Assembly (NCBI GenBank): GCA_022701365.1
Contig: JAKUHH010000028.1
Coordinates: forward strand, 124,001 to 188,000
Source: Mycocentrospora acerina
Lineage: Eukaryota > Ascomycota > Dothideomycetes > Pleosporales
Length of the DNA stretch: 64,000 nucleotides
Direction of reading: 5' to 3'
Under the pieces are notes generated by a model that saw only the letters and a program-made list of their open reading frames with translations, did not search any database and was not told where the DNA came from. The position numbers were made by a program, and so were the translations under genes. Positions within the stretch are counted from its first letter, which is position 1, and each line of letters starts with the position of its first letter. Below are positions 12,358 to 23,460 of this stretch, in pieces.

Positions 12358-13511
12358 ATGGGGTCCAATCAAGATTTCGTCCCCTTGGTCAAGCCAACGG
12401 CTGAGAGACCAAGGTCGCAATACCTCAAAAGCATAACACCAATCTTTGCTGGCTTGAGTGCTCTCGACCTTACAGTAAGTTGACACAAGCTAATCCTACT
12501 TGATAACCAAACCAGACACTAACACGATCTGTTTGCAGCTCATACGTGATCAGCTAAACATTTCCACGTGGGTTGCGCTTGGCGCCGTCGTCCAGGCTGC
12601 GCTTTTTGCAGTAGTTGGTCGTTTAGCTGCTCTGCCAGCCGTTGGTTTGATTTCGTATCGAGTACTCGATGCATATCTCATGGCAACAGGAGTCAAGCAC
12701 AACACCTACATGGATGGCGTCATCTTGAACAAATTCTCCTCACAATACCCAGATGAGTTGGGCCAGCATGGATCCAAACCAGCCAACGGCGACATTGTCG
12801 TTTTTCTCATCGGCGCGAGAATCAACCAGTAAGTAATTTAAAAAAAATACATCCGACTTGACCACAAAGAATATACGTACTGACCCGTCACCCAGCCCCA
12901 TGGGCATGCTATCCCACGGAGCCCAGCAACTCGGTGACTATTTCATAAAAATGGCCCGCTTCCTTGAAGCCCATGCGGAGGAGTTCGACTTTCTAGGCGC
13001 CTCGGGGTGGACGGGCTCTGAGCGAACTGCAGGAAACGAAATCATGACACTCATGTACTTCAAGTCAACCGAGGGCCTGCACAAGTTCGCACACCATGAA
13101 GCCCACCGCGAAGGCTGGAACTGGTGGACCAAGGGAATCAACAAGATGCCTCACCTGTCCATCTGGCACGAAGTGTACAGGTCTCCAAAGGGAAACTGGG
13201 AAAATATCTACGTCAACAGCCATCCGGATCTTATTGGTGAGTTAGCCTATAATGCGCACATACAAGTATCTGTTCGTGATTTGCTAACGCCTACTTTCCT
13301 CACAGGCGCCTCATCATTTAAAATCGATCATCCCGATGCCAAGGCAGAAGGAATTGAGCCTGGCAAGCCATTCTGGGTCAGCCCAATTGTGGATGCCAGG
13401 AGGGGTCTTCTCAAGACCAGTGCAGGTCGCCTGAGTCAGTCCAAAGCCACTGAGCATGACACCTACAATGATCCTTATGAGAAGTATGGAAAGCTTGGGT
13501 ATGTACAGTGA
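12358..13511 (+). CDS. Af470-like monooxygenase family protein (DUF4188)
   Basis: Predicted 317 aa protein from four exons: 12358-12474, 12539-12828, 12896-13236 and 13306-13511. The three introns (64, 67 and 69 bp) have GT-AG ends and keep frame. The central part has the features of the family named after the fumagillin-cluster protein Af470: a VVFLIGARINHP segment followed by GMLSHG, and further on EIMTLMYFKSTEGLHKFAH and a HLSIWHEVY motif. A hydrophobic N-terminal stretch at about residues 50-85 probably anchors it in a membrane. The family is linked to cofactor-independent oxygenation in polyketide and terpene pathways, but no synthase lies nearby. The substrate is therefore unknown, and this may be a stand-alone family member. 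Confidence 0.8.
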
Positions 13512-15421
13512 TGATTGATATAGTTTGATAGAGAGTACGCCTCTCTAAACATGGCGGATTCATTTCTTCTTCTTAGTTTCAGCCCTCAGCAATAGTCTGA
13601 GTTGAAGTTCACAATACAAAAGAAAACAGTAGGACGGAGAAGCTGAGATGGAAAAATTGGCTGGCAATTTTTATTAACTCGTCGACATTCTCTAACTTGA
13701 CTTATATAGCTTCTTATAACGTAATTTTGAATTCACACTATGGTATTCTTGAATCCAGCTTGGCCATGAAATTGTGATTTTTCTCCTCTTCCAACTACGT
13801 TCACAGCTCACTCTGACCAACAACCCACCAAAGCCAACGGCCGGCATGTTACAATTTCGTCTGTGAAAATTCTCACAATTGAAAGTTGGAGGCGAGAATT
13901 CACATAATTCAGGCGATGGCGATGAGGCTGCAGTTGGAAAAGCCCATCAAGCACAATTAAGGTAGCTGTTACCCCGAGATGTAAGGAAGTTCAGGAGTGG
14001 CTTCCAAGCCCGGACAAGCATTTTTTTTTATACAATCTCAATTCTCGAGCTAGAAAGTTCAATCACTCATACTTCATACTTTGGAGAATTGCAAAGGCTA
14101 GCCAAGAAATGAATATATGAAGCACCCTGGAAACAGTGACAAGAATAATCCTCATTTGAAGCTGTTTTAGACTACATTGTATGCACTGAGTTGATTAAAG
14201 TGTATGGTACAGTCGCATGTCAAGAGTCTTGTCACAGCTCTTTGTTACGATCCTGTTCTGTACTTAGTCTTAGTAGTTAATAACCTTCTGATGCTAGTGC
14301 TAATATAGAACAGGAGTTAAGGTTAGTTCGTGAGGATAGAGTAGGTTTAGGGGAACAAGGTTAGTTAAATGTATATATTAATAATATGCTACATTTATGT
14401 GTAGATGTTAATAGTTGAATTAATTAATATGGTTTAACATATTACCATAAGAGTATTATTCTTACTGACTTTTTACTTATAACTATGCTATAATTTTAAA
14501 CTATCTTGTAGTCTTAAGACTGCGCATTTTACATTTAAACATAGATAAAACCATAAGACTAAGTATAGCTCTGTAACTAGTGTCATAGTATCATATTTTA
14601 CTTAGCATCTAAAAACCTTGTGTAAAGTTATAATACTTATTATATATTATTATCACTTCTTAGAAGGTTTCTTACTTAAGGCTGTGCTGCTTATATATGC
14701 TATACAATCTTTACTCTTTACTTTTGTTTACTATATTATCTTCCCTTCCTTTAGCTCTTATCTTTGTAATGCATTTATATTATAAAAAGAAGACAAGTAA
14801 GGTGAAATGTATCGTATTTAACACTATGCCTGATCAGCTTAAAGTGTGGCGCTCTATTAGAAGGTTTGATGAGTAAATTAGCACTCTGCAAATGCTACTA
14901 TTGGAACGTGCCTTGTGTTCTCCCAGCCCTCAGGTAATTGTTGGTCTTGAGGCAGTTAACATGAACAGGGAAGCATCGCTGCATGATACCTTGTAGTTAT
15001 GATTAATTGGTCTTCGACCCCGATTCCATCGGCTCCACTGTTCGCGTCGGCTCAGCCCTCTTCTGCTCCACTAAATGAAACCTGGATGTTGAGGTGTGGG
15101 CAGCGGCTGGTTTAGCCGCTGTCAGCTTAGGCCTCCAAGGACACGTGATCTCGATTGTGTCTGCCTCTCCTTGAGCCTGTCACTCCAGCCTCCCAAGCCA
15201 GCGACATGGGCAAAACCGCCAATCTCGCCTTGCAACATCCTCGTGATTTCTTATTGCCTGACACCTCTGCTAGAGAGTATGCTGCTTTCCACGTCTCGCC
15301 TTCTGCTTGTTGACATACAATGCACTAGAGCAACTGGCTGCTGCACTCTCTCACTACAAGGCCGCCACATCTTCGGACCTCGCTGCTATCGCACGTGCCC
15401 ACCACATGTCCACATGTAACG
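13512..15421. other. AT-rich, RIP-like block left of the HET-NACHT-WD40 gene
   Basis: About 1.9 kb without a gene. From roughly 14200 to 14850 the sequence becomes strongly AT-rich with many TA dinucleotides and stop codons in all frames, unlike the flanking genes. This is what repeat-induced point mutation leaves behind in old repeats. It contains one arm of the inverted repeat described separately. The last 400 bp are of normal composition and probably hold the promoter of the receptor gene. Confidence 0.55.
14799..14866 (+). repeat. Left arm of a diverged inverted repeat
   Basis: Read as its reverse complement, this 68 bp segment aligns without gaps to 19981-20048 at about 74% identity by my hand count. 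The best shared core is GCGCCACACTT, followed by TTAAAT and ATACATTT blocks. Many mismatches are transitions, which fits RIP decay. The two arms lie about 5.1 kb apart and bracket the receptor gene. Confidence 0.6.
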
Positions 15422-18400
15422 ATGCGGCTCTTATACTACAAAGAAGATGGAGAGATTAGTGTCACTGCCGACTTGGTTGATGAATACGCAATACCTCCTT
15501 ATGCGATCCTGTCTCATACTTGGGGATTGGATGAGGAAGAGGTAACCTTCAAAGATCTTACAAATAATGCAGCCAAGGACAAGCCCGGCTACAAGAAAAT
15601 CAAACTGTGTGGACAGCAAGCGAAGCGCGACGGCTTGCAGTACTTCTGGGTTGACACCTGCTGCATCAACAAAGAGGATAAGGCTGAGCACTCGCTAGCA
15701 ATCCGGTCCATGTTCCGCTGGTACCATAACGCAGCGCGATGCTACGTATATCTGTTTGACGTGTCTAATTCGCCTCTCGGGGATGAGGGAGAAGTCACGC
15801 CGCCGCTATGGGACTCAGAGTTCCGACAATGCAAGTGGTTCACGCGCGGTTGGACGCTGCAGGAGCTTCTCGCACCCGGTGTGGTCGAGTTCTTCTCGCG
15901 CAATTGGCACAGGCTTGGTGATAGAGTATCGCTCCAGATTCAAATTCACAAGATCACATCCATTCCACATGCCGTGCTCGAGGGCGCACCCTTGTCTCAA
16001 TTTAAGATCAGCGAGCGTCTTGGGTGGAGAAAAGATCGCTATACGAAGCTTGCCGAAGATGCAGCATACTCTATGTCAGGCATCCTTGACGTCGAGGTCA
16101 CGCCGGTGTATGGTGAAGGCATTGAGGAAGCATTCAGACGGCTTCATGACGAGGTTCGGAAGCTGGAAGCATGCCTTCGTGACTTACGCCCTACAGACCC
16201 TCGTGATGACAAGAAACGCATCGAGGAGACAAAAGGAGGACTCTTGGAAGGTCTGTATCGCTGGGTACTTGACAACAGCAGTTTCAAGCAATGGCACAGC
16301 GACCCACAGAGCCAGCTGCTGTGGATCAAAGGCGATCCCGGCAAGGGCAAGACGATGCTGCTTTGCGGAATCATCAACGAGCTACAAAAGACTGTTGCTA
16401 GGACCATTTCTGTGTCCTACTTCTTCTGCCAGGCTAATGACTCCCGCATCAACAGCGCCACAGCTGTGCTACGCGGACTGTTGTACTTGCTTGTCAGTCA
16501 GCAGCCGGCGCTCACTGCGCACGTTCGCAAGAGGTATGATCAGGCACGCAAAAGCATGTTCGAGGATGCAAACGCATGGTTTGCTTTAACAGAGGTCTTT
16601 GCAGACGTGTTGCAGGATCCGAGCTTGGGCAATACCTACATACTTATTGACGCGCTAGACGAGTGCATCACTGATATGCCAAAACTTCTTCACTTTATCA
16701 CAAAGCAGTCGTCAGAATCTTCTTGTGTTAAGTGGATAGTATCTAGCCGCAACTGGCCAGAAATCGAAGAACAGCTCGCGCATGCCGACCACAAGGTCAG
16801 ACTGAGTCTTGAGCTAAACGCAGGGTCTGTATCAGCGGCTGTTAGCGTTTTCATCCAACACAAGGTCTCTCAGCTAGCACAACAGAGGAAGTATGACATG
16901 CAAACTACGGATGCGGTGTTTAAATACCTGACATCAAATGCAAACGACACCTTCTTGTGGGTGGCGTTGGTGTGTCAGGACCTTGAGAAGACAGCTAAAC
17001 GGAACGTTCTAAAGAAACTGAACTCTTTCCCGCCAGGCCTTGACGCATTGTACGAGAGGATGATGCAGCAGATCAGCGCGTCGGATGATGCTGAGCTTTG
17101 CAAACAGGTGCTGGCTTCGATCACGCTCGTGTATCGGCCAATCACGCTGGCGGAGCTGATAACTCTCACTGAGCTGCTCGAAGATATTGCAGACGAAGCG
17201 GAGGCGCAGGAGATCGTCAGCCTCTGTGGGTCGTTTCTTACACTTCGAGAAGACATAGTCTACTTTGTACATCAGTCCGCAAAGGATTTCATTTTCGCAA
17301 AGGCGTCTAATGCGGTCTTTCCAGGTGGAATTGAAGACGCTCATCATGCGATCTTCTCGAAGTCGTTAGCGATGCTGTCTAGAACATTGCACAGGGACAT
17401 GTATGGTCTGAAAGCGATGGGCCATCTTATTAGTAACGTCACACAGCCTGATCCAGATCCATTAGCAGCTTTACGTTACCAATGTGTCTATTGGATCGAC
17501 CATCTTTACGATTCAAAACCTAAGCTTTGGGCAAGCAATAATCGTAACTTTCAAACTAGGGAGACAGTTGATAAATTTCTAAGAACAAAGTATCTTTACT
17601 GGCTAGAGGGGCTCAGTCTCTGCAAGAGTCTGGGAAGAGGTGTAGTCTCTATGACAAAACTGTTGTCATTAGTGCAGGTATAGGACCCAAAAAATTGTAA
17701 CATTATCTAGATGCTAATGGGAGCAGGATACGCCGGATCAAGATCAACTAACCAAGCTTGTCCAAGAGGCACGGCGGTTCGTAATGTATCACAGAGGAGC
17801 GATTGAGGGCTACCCTCTTCAAACTTATGCATCTGCGCTGTTGTTCAGTCCAACATGTAGCCTGATTAGACAGCTATTTCAGCACGAAGAGCCGGAAGGA
17901 ATCAAGATTGTGCCACCTATGAGCGGTAACTGGAGCGCGTGCCTACAGACCCTCGAGGGCCATAGCGATACTGTCACGTCAGTCACCTTCTCGCACGACT
18001 CGGCCAAGCTGGCATCAGCGGCGGATGACAAGACGGTCAAGATCTGGGATGCGAGCAGCGGCGCGTGCCTGCAGACCCTTAAGGGCCATAGCAGTACTGT
18101 CAGGTCAGTCGCCTTCTCGCATGACTCGGCTAAGCTGGCGTCAGCGGCGTCTGATAAGACGGTCAAGATCTGGGATGCAAGCAGCGGCGCGTGCCTGCAG
18201 ACCCTTAAGGGCCATAGTGATATTGTCACATCAGTCGCCTTCTCGCACGACTCGGCTCAGTTGGCGTCAGGGTCATGGGACAAGACGGTTAAGATCTGGG
18301 ATGCAAGCAGCGGCGCGTGCCTGCAGACCCTTGAGGGCCATAGCAATACTGTCACATCAGTCGCCTTCTCCCACGCGTCGGTTCAGCTAGCGTCGGCGTC

Positions 18401-19643
18401 ATATGACAAGACGGTTAAGATCTGGGATGCGAGCAGCGGCGCATGCCTGCGGACCCTAGAGGGTCATAGAAACTATGTCACGTCAGTTGCCTTTTCGCAT
18501 GACTCAGCCCAGCTGGCGTCGGCGTCGTGGGACAAGACAGTCAAGATCTGGGATGCCAACAGCGACGCGTGCCTGCAGACCCTTGAGGGCCATAGCGATA
18601 CTGTCACGTCAGCCACCTTCTCGCACGACTCGGCCAAGCTGGCGTCAGCGTCGTATGACAAGACGGTTAAGATCTGGGATGCCAGCAGCGGCGCATGCCT
18701 GCAGACCCTTGAGGGCCATAGCGATGTTGTCACATCAATCGCCTTTTCGCACGACTCGGCCCAGCTAGCGTCGGCGTCGTATGAAAAGACAGTTAAGATC
18801 TGGGATGCGAGCAGCGTCGCGTGCCTGCAGGCCTTCGAGGGCCATAGCAGTACTGTCAGGTCAATCACTTTCTCGCACGACTCGACCCAGCTGGCATCAG
18901 CGTCGGGGGACAGGACGGTCAAGATCTGGGATGCGAGCAGCGGCGCATGCCTGCGGACCCTAGAGGGTCATAGAAACTATGTCACGTCAGTCACCTTCTC
19001 GCATGACTCGGCCCAGCTGGCGTCGGCATCGTGGGACAATACGGTCAAGATCTGGGATGCCAACAGCGGCGCGTGCCTGCGGACTCTCGAGGGTCATAGC
19101 CACTATGTCACATCAGTCACCTTCTCGCACGACTCAGCCAAGCTGGCGTCGGCGTCGGGGGACAGGACGGTCAAGATCTGGGATGCGAGCAGCGGCGCAT
19201 GCCTGCAGACCCTCAAGGGCCATAGCGACTATGTCACGTCAGTCGCCTTCTCACACGACTCAGCCCAGCTGGCGTCGGGGTCGTGGGACAATACGGTCAA
19301 GATCTGGGATGCAAGCAGCGGCGCGTGCCTGCAGACCCCTTATGTCGGCAGAGCTCTTCTGAACTTATCCTTTGAACACACTGGCTCTTGTCTCTATACT
19401 GACATAGGTACTATTGTTATTCAACCCTTAGAAGTTTCTAGCACAAATGATAAAGAGGAACTTGCGCAACCCTTGTATCACGGCACAAGCCTTAGTGCAG
19501 ACCGCATATGGATTAAGCATGCTGACAACAACATGCTGTGGGTGCCATCAGAGTATCGGCCATCATGCTTTTCTGTTAGCGGGCTCACAGTTGCAATGGG
19601 TGTTGGTTCTGGAAGGGTATGGAGTTGCAGGATCGATCCTTAA
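15422..19643 (+). CDS. HET-NACHT-WD40 (HNWD) NOD-like receptor
   Basis: Predicted 1,390 aa signalling receptor of the het-e/het-d/het-r family. Exons are 15422-17677 and 17727-19643; the 49 bp intron has GT-AG ends, a GCTAAT branch site and preserves frame, so the effector and repeat parts form one protein. The start was set at MRLLYY, the usual HET start. Residues 20-160 carry the HET cell-death domain (AILSHTWG, WVDTCCINKED, RGWTLQELLAP). Residues 295-450 carry the NACHT nucleotide-binding domain, with Walker A GDPGKGKT near 303-310 and Walker B YILIDALDEC. Residues 826-1290 hold eleven WD40 repeats. A C-terminal tail of about 100 aa follows. No frameshift or stop is visible, so it looks functional. 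In Podospora such proteins detect allelic HET-C and trigger incompatibility; the ligand here is unknown. Confidence 0.92.
17935..19340 (+). repeat. Eleven tandem 126 bp WD40-coding repeats
   Basis: Eleven direct repeats of exactly 126 bp (42 aa) within the receptor gene. Equivalent positions in repeats 1 and 11 are 1,260 bp apart, so there are no indels. Differences concentrate in two spots: the residues right after the GH (SDT, SST, SDI, SNT, RNY, SHY and others) and the triplet before TVKIWD (DDK, SDK, WDK, YDK, GDR, WDN). Repeats 8-9 and 10-11 share the same GDR/WDN pair, suggesting duplication of a two-repeat block. Confidence 0.95.
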
Positions 19644-20806
19644 CAGCTGCTCGGCATATATGTTTGTAGCAACAATGAGCAAAGGGTGATTCTCCTCTTT
19701 GTACTACATTTCTTTATTATTACTATTTTAAAGAAGAGGACAAGATACGCAGATTTACATATGCTTTAGATAGCCAAATTAAAATTGCGAGAACCCACAA
19801 GAATACAGGTGTCGCTCTATGATGTTATCGACACAAAATTCTACGTTACCGCCCTAGATGGTCCGTGCTCTGGGTGGAGGCTCGCTGGCAACGCCAGGGA
19901 AGAGTGACGAGAGCGATGAGATCTGGTGGGGAGGACGGAGGTGCGTTCTAAAAAATAGCTATCACCTAGCATGCCTATCTAAGCTTCTAGGAATGCGCCA
20001 CACTTAAAGTCTATTAGGCAAAGCATTAAATAGAATACATTTAGCCTTGCAGTTGTATTGTTGGCTACAATTACACTAGAGTCTGCTTGTAACGACACAG
20101 GTAAGAAGAGAGTGATCCGAATGGGGTCCGAATTTTCCACTACGAGGCATATGGGAGTGTTGGGGCTAGAGGGTATACCAAAGATACTATTCTCTACACC
20201 TATAGGTCTTGTACAAAAGGATACAGAAAAACTACTCTACAAAGCTTCATAACCTGCAACCTTTTATACACCCCTTTTTAGGATTGCCATGTTAGGGCGA
20301 GTACAGAACGGGTGGCTTTCAGATAGGTGTCGGTTGACTCAGGGGTAATGGTGGGATGTGACGTTGTGAACGTTACAGCTGCTTGTACAGGCTGTCTAAT
20401 TCTTATAAGCTGCACAATCCCCGCTTTATGTTCAGGTTTGTAACACTAAGCTGCAACTTTACGCATCCTTGAACAAGTCTTAACAGCTTTACTTATCTTG
20501 TTGCAATGATTATCTAATAAGTTATAATATATTCAATTATTAGCATGCATATTAGACTCATAATCTCTTATATTAGTCTTGTAAACGTAGTTAAATTTAG
20601 AGTGCGTGATTTAGAGTTTGCAGGGGCATAAGGCCTGAGCATTGCTGCGACAAGAATTTTGACCTATTACTGTAATACTAAACACCGCTTTCAGTGTACT
20701 TGAGTAAATAAAGACTGATTTGAAGATGGCATTGATCTCCACCAGTGATTATAATATAAATATAAACACCATCCTACCTAAGCGAACAGATCGAGCCCAC
20801 CTTCCT
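19644..20806. other. AT-rich, RIP-like block right of the HET-NACHT-WD40 gene
   Basis: About 1.2 kb without a gene. Composition is AT-rich with short TA-rich runs, especially 20470-20760. It holds the right arm of the inverted repeat. A second segment near 19698-19745 resembles 14762-14800 in direct orientation (TCTTTGTA and CATTT blocks, then AAAGAAG and ACAAG), which hints at more than one old repeat copy. Confidence 0.5.
19981..20048 (-). repeat. Right arm of a diverged inverted repeat
   Basis: Partner of 14799-14866 in opposite orientation; about 50 of 68 aligned positions match by hand. It could be the end of a degraded transposon or two inserted copies of the same dispersed element. 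Confidence 0.6.
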
Positions 20807-22864
20807 TCACTTAACCTCAACATGAACCCGAGCTAGATTAGAAACCCTGGCGTACGGCGTGCTTGCGTCTCCTTCACGATGGGAAGCCACACGCAGCACG
20901 ACAGTGTAGTTACCAGGGGATGCATAAGTGAAAGCCTTTTCCACTATTACAGTCTCGCTAGGGGCACCGAAAGGTGCAGCTGTGAAATTTCCGATGCCGA
21001 AGAAATCCCATTCAGTAGCGATGATCTTGCCAGTACCCGGAGGAGCATCGATTCTAGCGTAGAAAGTTGTAGGATTTTCAACATTTGCGCCGGGGGAGCT
21101 ATTCTCAACAACGCTCAGCTGGATAGTAGGCTGGATGCCGCCGCGCTCAGCTGCATTCTCGGAGATGACGACTTCGTTTTCAGACGTAATGTTGTACCTG
21201 GTAGCATCCGGGGGGGTAACACTGTTCTCAACCCACGCGCTCAGATCGCGCAGTGCCTGTTCGTAGATGCCAACATAATCAACTACCAATGCTGTTCGGG
21301 CACCATCTGGTCCTTCAAAGTGGTGGTCTGCGTTGTCGTTATACCAGATACGGTAATTGTCTTCAAAGCCGTCACCGAGCGATTGCTTGGCCTGGCTTCT
21401 GTACCAAGAGGCGTGCCACGGAAAGGCGTCACTATCCATGAGGTTTTGGATCGCAATGATCTTACCCTTGATGGCTCCGGTGTGTGTTCCTCCGCCTGAA
21501 ACATTCTCTGAGATGGACCTGGATACGTCAACGGAACGCTTTGGATAGATGGAGGATCCGTCAGCATTTCGGAATTGGTCGAAGCCAATGAAACCTGCTC
21601 GATCGGGTACTTGGTATCGGTAGTAGGCATGTAGAGCCAGGAACAACCTGTTGCTAACACCTATCTTTGCTCCTTGAGTCAGACTGGCGAGAAGCTGTGC
21701 ATCATTCGAGACGCCAGTACCAGTCAACTGCAAGGTCTTGGTGGTCTGGTTAAGAAAACCTCGGATATTTCCAAGTATGGTAGTCCCACTGGAAGAGTAT
21801 AATCTAACATCAAAGCCGTACATATCGTATTGAGTCGTGGCTGGTATTAAGACGTCGTTCAGCGTGATAGTTATCGGGATGTCTTCCCTGTCACGCTCTA
21901 CCATCAGAACAGTCGTATTAAATTCAACCAAAGCCTTCCTTATTAAGTCGCCGAGTGGGCTTTGTTCGACACCCAGATAGCCCGGTTTCGTCCAGAAGTC
22001 AGTAACATATGTAGGATCGAACCTTTCGACTACAGGTGCTATGGTGAATAAGGTCGACCGGTTCGCTGCAACTCCAAAGTCTTCCCAGGTACGTAATGGA
22101 ACCCCCATTCTAGTCACTTCAAGCAACATTTCTCGTTCTATCAAGTCAAGACCTGCGTAAGGATTACCGCTACCTCCAAGCCTCAGAGCATTCTGAATCT
22201 GAGACATCTTGCTTTGTAGGACAAATCCAGCTAACGCCCGTACGCTAGGACTGTTCGGCACAGATATAGGTACAGCTTGTATAATAGGAACAGCGCCGTC
22301 CCACACCCCAATAGAGTTCTCAATCCCGCCAATCGTCTGGAAAGACCCGCCACTGCCGCCGTAGAGGTAGCCGTAGATGCGACTTGTACAGTTTTTATAA
22401 TATCTTTGCGCTACGATTTTGGAAAACTTTGCTGCAGCGGCTTCAGCGCGGTAACCTTGCGTCCCCGTAACTTGGACGGTGTATGCGCAGCTGTCCAGCC
22501 CAAAGCCGATGGTTTTATTGGTAGCGTTGGCCTGCTGGGTAGGAAAGGTAAACTGGAAGAACCTGCCATCCCACTGACCTGGAAGTGGAAAGTAGAAATG
22601 GAACAGTATTTCGGTCTTAGCAAAGTGCCCTACAACCTGAAGATGAGGAGCTGGTTCGATCTGATAGGTTTCACTGTCGATGACGGGGGTGCCATAGATG
22701 GAATCCACACAGTCTGGGGTGATGAAAACCGGCCCATTCGGACCAGTTTTTGGCTTGCAAGAAGGTGGCGTATTATCAAAAGTAGAGGTGACAATCTCGA
22801 AAAGTGCAACAAGTGTAATCAAGACAACAATTAGTGTTAGTAGGTGCCTTGCACGAGGTGCCAT
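20807..22864 (-). CDS. Secreted alpha/beta-hydrolase-like protein with C-terminal PKD-like domain
   Basis: Single-exon frame of 685 aa with an ATG at 22864. Residues 8-27 form a signal peptide or membrane anchor (LLTLIVVLITLVALF), and many NxS/T sites suggest secretion. The motif YLYGGSGGSFQT places a putative nucleophile Ser171 in a GGSGG context, as in alpha/beta hydrolases of the tannase and feruloyl-esterase type. A His-rich segment (NADHHFEG) further on could supply the catalytic His. The last 90 residues, ending in AFTYASPGNYTVVLRVASH, have the pattern of a PKD/Ig-like module. Tannase-like identity is an inference from the motif and layout, and the substrate is unknown. The lack of introns is unusual in this window but proves nothing about origin. 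Confidence 0.7.
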   Translation of the reverse strand: MAPRARHLLTLIVVLITLVALFEIVTSTFDNTPPSCKPKTGPNGPVFITPDCVDSIYGTPVIDSETYQIEPAPHLQVVGHFAKTEILFHFYFPLPGQWDGRFFQFTFPTQQANATNKTIGFGLDSCAYTVQVTGTQGYRAEAAAAKFSKIVAQRYYKNCTSRIYGYLYGGSGGSFQTIGGIENSIGVWDGAVPIIQAVPISVPNSPSVRALAGFVLQSKMSQIQNALRLGGSGNPYAGLDLIEREMLLEVTRMGVPLRTWEDFGVAANRSTLFTIAPVVERFDPTYVTDFWTKPGYLGVEQSPLGDLIRKALVEFNTTVLMVERDREDIPITITLNDVLIPATTQYDMYGFDVRLYSSSGTTILGNIRGFLNQTTKTLQLTGTGVSNDAQLLASLTQGAKIGVSNRLFLALHAYYRYQVPDRAGFIGFDQFRNADGSSIYPKRSVDVSRSISENVSGGGTHTGAIKGKIIAIQNLMDSDAFPWHASWYRSQAKQSLGDGFEDNYRIWYNDNADHHFEGPDGARTALVVDYVGIYEQALRDLSAWVENSVTPPDATRYNITSENEVVISENAAERGGIQPTIQLSVVENSSPGANVENPTTFYARIDAPPGTGKIIATEWDFFGIGNFTAAPFGAPSETVIVEKAFTYASPGNYTVVLRVASHREGDASTPYARVSNLARVHVEVK

Positions 22865-23460
22865 TGCTGAATTTCCGCAGACTGCTTCGTAGCGAGACTG
22901 ATGATGGGAAGCTGCAGAAATAACTTCTGGATTGGAAGAATATACTCAAGGACAAATCTCGGAGTACTCGATGAGCTTTTGTACCCACAGTTCTTCTTCT
23001 GCGTATTGCAGCGTATCTCGTATTCTATCCGCAGAGTCCACTCCAAGGTCTTGAACTTGTACAAGACGCGCGTCATATCCGAACCTAGTTTTCTACAGCG
23101 CTTTGGATTTAAGTCTTTGTTCCAATGCGCAATCGTTAGAAAATATTGGGCTTGCTGACAGATGATCACGAATAGGCAGGATCACAGCCCCCCAAGACAG
23201 GACATTGCTACCAAGTTGACAGCACCCACCCACATTACCAATTCAACGTTTCTCGGAAGATCAATTACCCGTCTTACAGGACCACCCGTACTTGTATTTT
23301 CACCTTCGCTTTCCCATAACACTGCACAACCCTACAACCCCCGCAACCAGCGGCGGTGCCACCCTCCCGAAATTCTTCAACTGTCGTTGCCTCATCAACA
23401 TCTGCACCTCCCTCTTCACCTCTCCTTCCATTTTAACCCTATATGCAACCGCCTCGTAAT
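22865..23460. other. Intergenic region
   Basis: About 600 bp containing the upstream region of the hydrolase gene. Some short frames occur on both strands without recognisable content. No repeat was seen. Confidence 0.4.

Noticed and set aside
14243..14960. A possible solo LTR beginning TGTTACG and ending TTAACA
   Set aside because: The ends are weak, no target-site duplication was found, and AT-rich sequence gives many such matches.
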